64,000 nt of DNA from Thiocapsa rosea (GTDB lineage: Bacteria > Pseudomonadota > Gammaproteobacteria > Chromatiales > Chromatiaceae): NCBI RefSeq assembly GCF_003634315.1, contig NZ_RBXL01000001.1, positions 4,010,501 to 4,074,500 of the forward strand. Direction: 5' to 3'. How positions within the stretch are numbered: position 1 is the stretch's first letter; every line of letters begins with the position of its first letter. Of this stretch, positions 63,638 to 64,000 are shown piece by piece. Both the position numbers and the translations under genes were made by a program. Below the pieces are notes generated by a model, which worked only from the letters and a program-made list of their open reading frames with translations, did no database searches and was not told where the DNA came from.

Positions 63638-63682
63638 TGCGGCGGCCGGCCGGCAAGCAGCGGGCTGTGTTCAACGTTAGAC
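63590..63682 (+). other. attC site of DUF4160/DUF2442 cassette, copy 2
   Basis: 93 nt, GCCCAAC (63590-63596) to GTTAGAC (63676-63682); same stem as copy 1. The last bases differ from copy 1 (GTTAGAC against GTTAGGC), as expected because the distal part of R' belongs to the following cassette. Confidence 0.85.
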
Positions 63683-63723
63683 GCCTTCCGCTGATGCGCG
63701 AATCGGTTTGTTCGGAGGAAAAA

Positions 63724-64000
63724 ATGAAAGTCGTTCATATTCTATTTCTGTCTTGCGCCACGTTTTTATCTTCATCTTTCCCGCAAATATCTTTAGCCTC
63801 CCCTTCCGGGCAGAAGATTGTTACGGCAGCTCAAGTGAACGGAACTTGGCGAGACAGGAGCAGCACATTCAAAGTCTGGGCACTAGGAAAGCAGAGGCTT
63901 CAGGTAGAGTTTCTTGGAATATATGAATACAGGACGGCGGCAGGACCAGACGCCAACACGGGATACGGTAGCGGAATAGCATTCATAGAGGAGGATACAG
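63724..64000 (+). CDS. exported cassette protein, 3' end outside window
   Basis: At least 92 codons, open to the window end. GGAGG lies 5 nt before the ATG at 63724. Signal peptide of about 25 residues (HILFLSCATFLSSSFPQISL), then beta-rich sequence (VTAAQVNGTWRDRSSTFKVW, RLQVEFLGIYEYRTAAGPD). The VNGTWRDRSSTFKV and GYGSGIAFIEEDT segments look like a small secreted beta-barrel domain; family not named with confidence. Confidence 0.72.
   Translation, partial: MKVVHILFLSCATFLSSSFPQISLASPSGQKIVTAAQVNGTWRDRSSTFKVWALGKQRLQVEFLGIYEYRTAAGPDANTGYGSGIAFIEEDT

Larger units (their letters stand above)
56273..64000. mobile_element. chromosomal integron: intI, leader region and cassette array
   Basis: Integrase on the minus strand, a ~370-nt leader, then at least eight cassettes on the plus strand with attC sites of 78-105 nt whose outer boxes read RYYYAAC-like and GTTRRRY-like. 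G+C of the cassettes is clearly lower and more variable than the host DNA. The right end is beyond the window. Confidence 0.92.

Overview
The window reads as chromosomal DNA of a purple sulfur bacterium, most likely a gammaproteobacterium of the Chromatiaceae. This is inferred from the high G+C, strong codon bias (long spurious antisense frames), both subunits of flavocytochrome c sulfide dehydrogenase, a FimX-type type IV pilus regulator and the EpmA/EpmB-type modification of elongation factor P. I cannot name the genus from sequence alone.

Layout. 0-4.4 kb: the 3' part of an AsmA-family gene and an unknown membrane protein. 4.5-12.3 kb (minus strand): a nine-gene Mrp/Mnh-type cation/proton antiporter operon, with seven of eight junctions overlapping by 4 nt; its last gene fuses an antiporter-like subunit to a periplasmic peptidoglycan-binding domain. 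12.8-14.8 kb: DUF502 and DUF2333 proteins. 15.1-18.9 kb (minus): tetraheme NapC/NirT-type cytochrome, periplasmic ankyrin protein, fccA and fccB (sulfide oxidation). 19.1-21.7 kb (minus): nadA and a dynamin-like GTPase. 22.3-27.4 kb: an RND efflux pair whose permease carries an EF-hand-like loop and a histone-like Lys/Ala tail. 27.5-31.7 kb: secreted proteins, a ParA-type ATPase, a membrane coiled-coil protein and a 5'-nucleotidase. 31.9-34 kb: FimX-like protein. 34-36.8 kb: epmB, efp, epmA, i.e. EF-P and both beta-lysylation enzymes. 37-39.8 kb: a secreted unknown, bioB, comF. 39.8-45.3 kb: glutaminase-STAS-cNMP fusion, HD-type hydrolase, and a partner-switching pair (STAS antagonist plus a kinase-like/cNMP/PP2C fusion). 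45.4-55.4 kb: an outer-membrane FecR-TPR-beta-barrel protein with a small Cys-rich secreted partner, divergent from a winged-helix/AAA/TPR regulator and a CHASE2 nucleotide cyclase. 55.7 kb: small exported protein.

56.3-64 kb is a chromosomal integron: a divergently oriented integron integrase with an extra ~150-residue N-terminal domain, a palindrome-rich leader, then a cassette array on the plus strand with recognisable attC sites. Cassettes carry a DUF4160/DUF2442 pair (present twice, eight nucleotide differences), a small membrane protein, a cation efflux protein, an unknown 361-aa protein, hicBA with a frameshifted hicA, a HEPN-like protein next to a tRNA-like sequence, and a secreted protein cut by the window end.

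A previously unmarked pattern runs through the chromosomal part: seven ~84-90 bp elements bounded by inverted copies of (T)TAAACCGCGTC or TGAACCGCGTC, plus three single ends. They lie between genes and often supply the stop codon of the adjacent gene. These repeats, the antiporter-peptidoglycan fusion, the FecR/CHASE2 signalling cluster and the integron leader are the items most worth following up.
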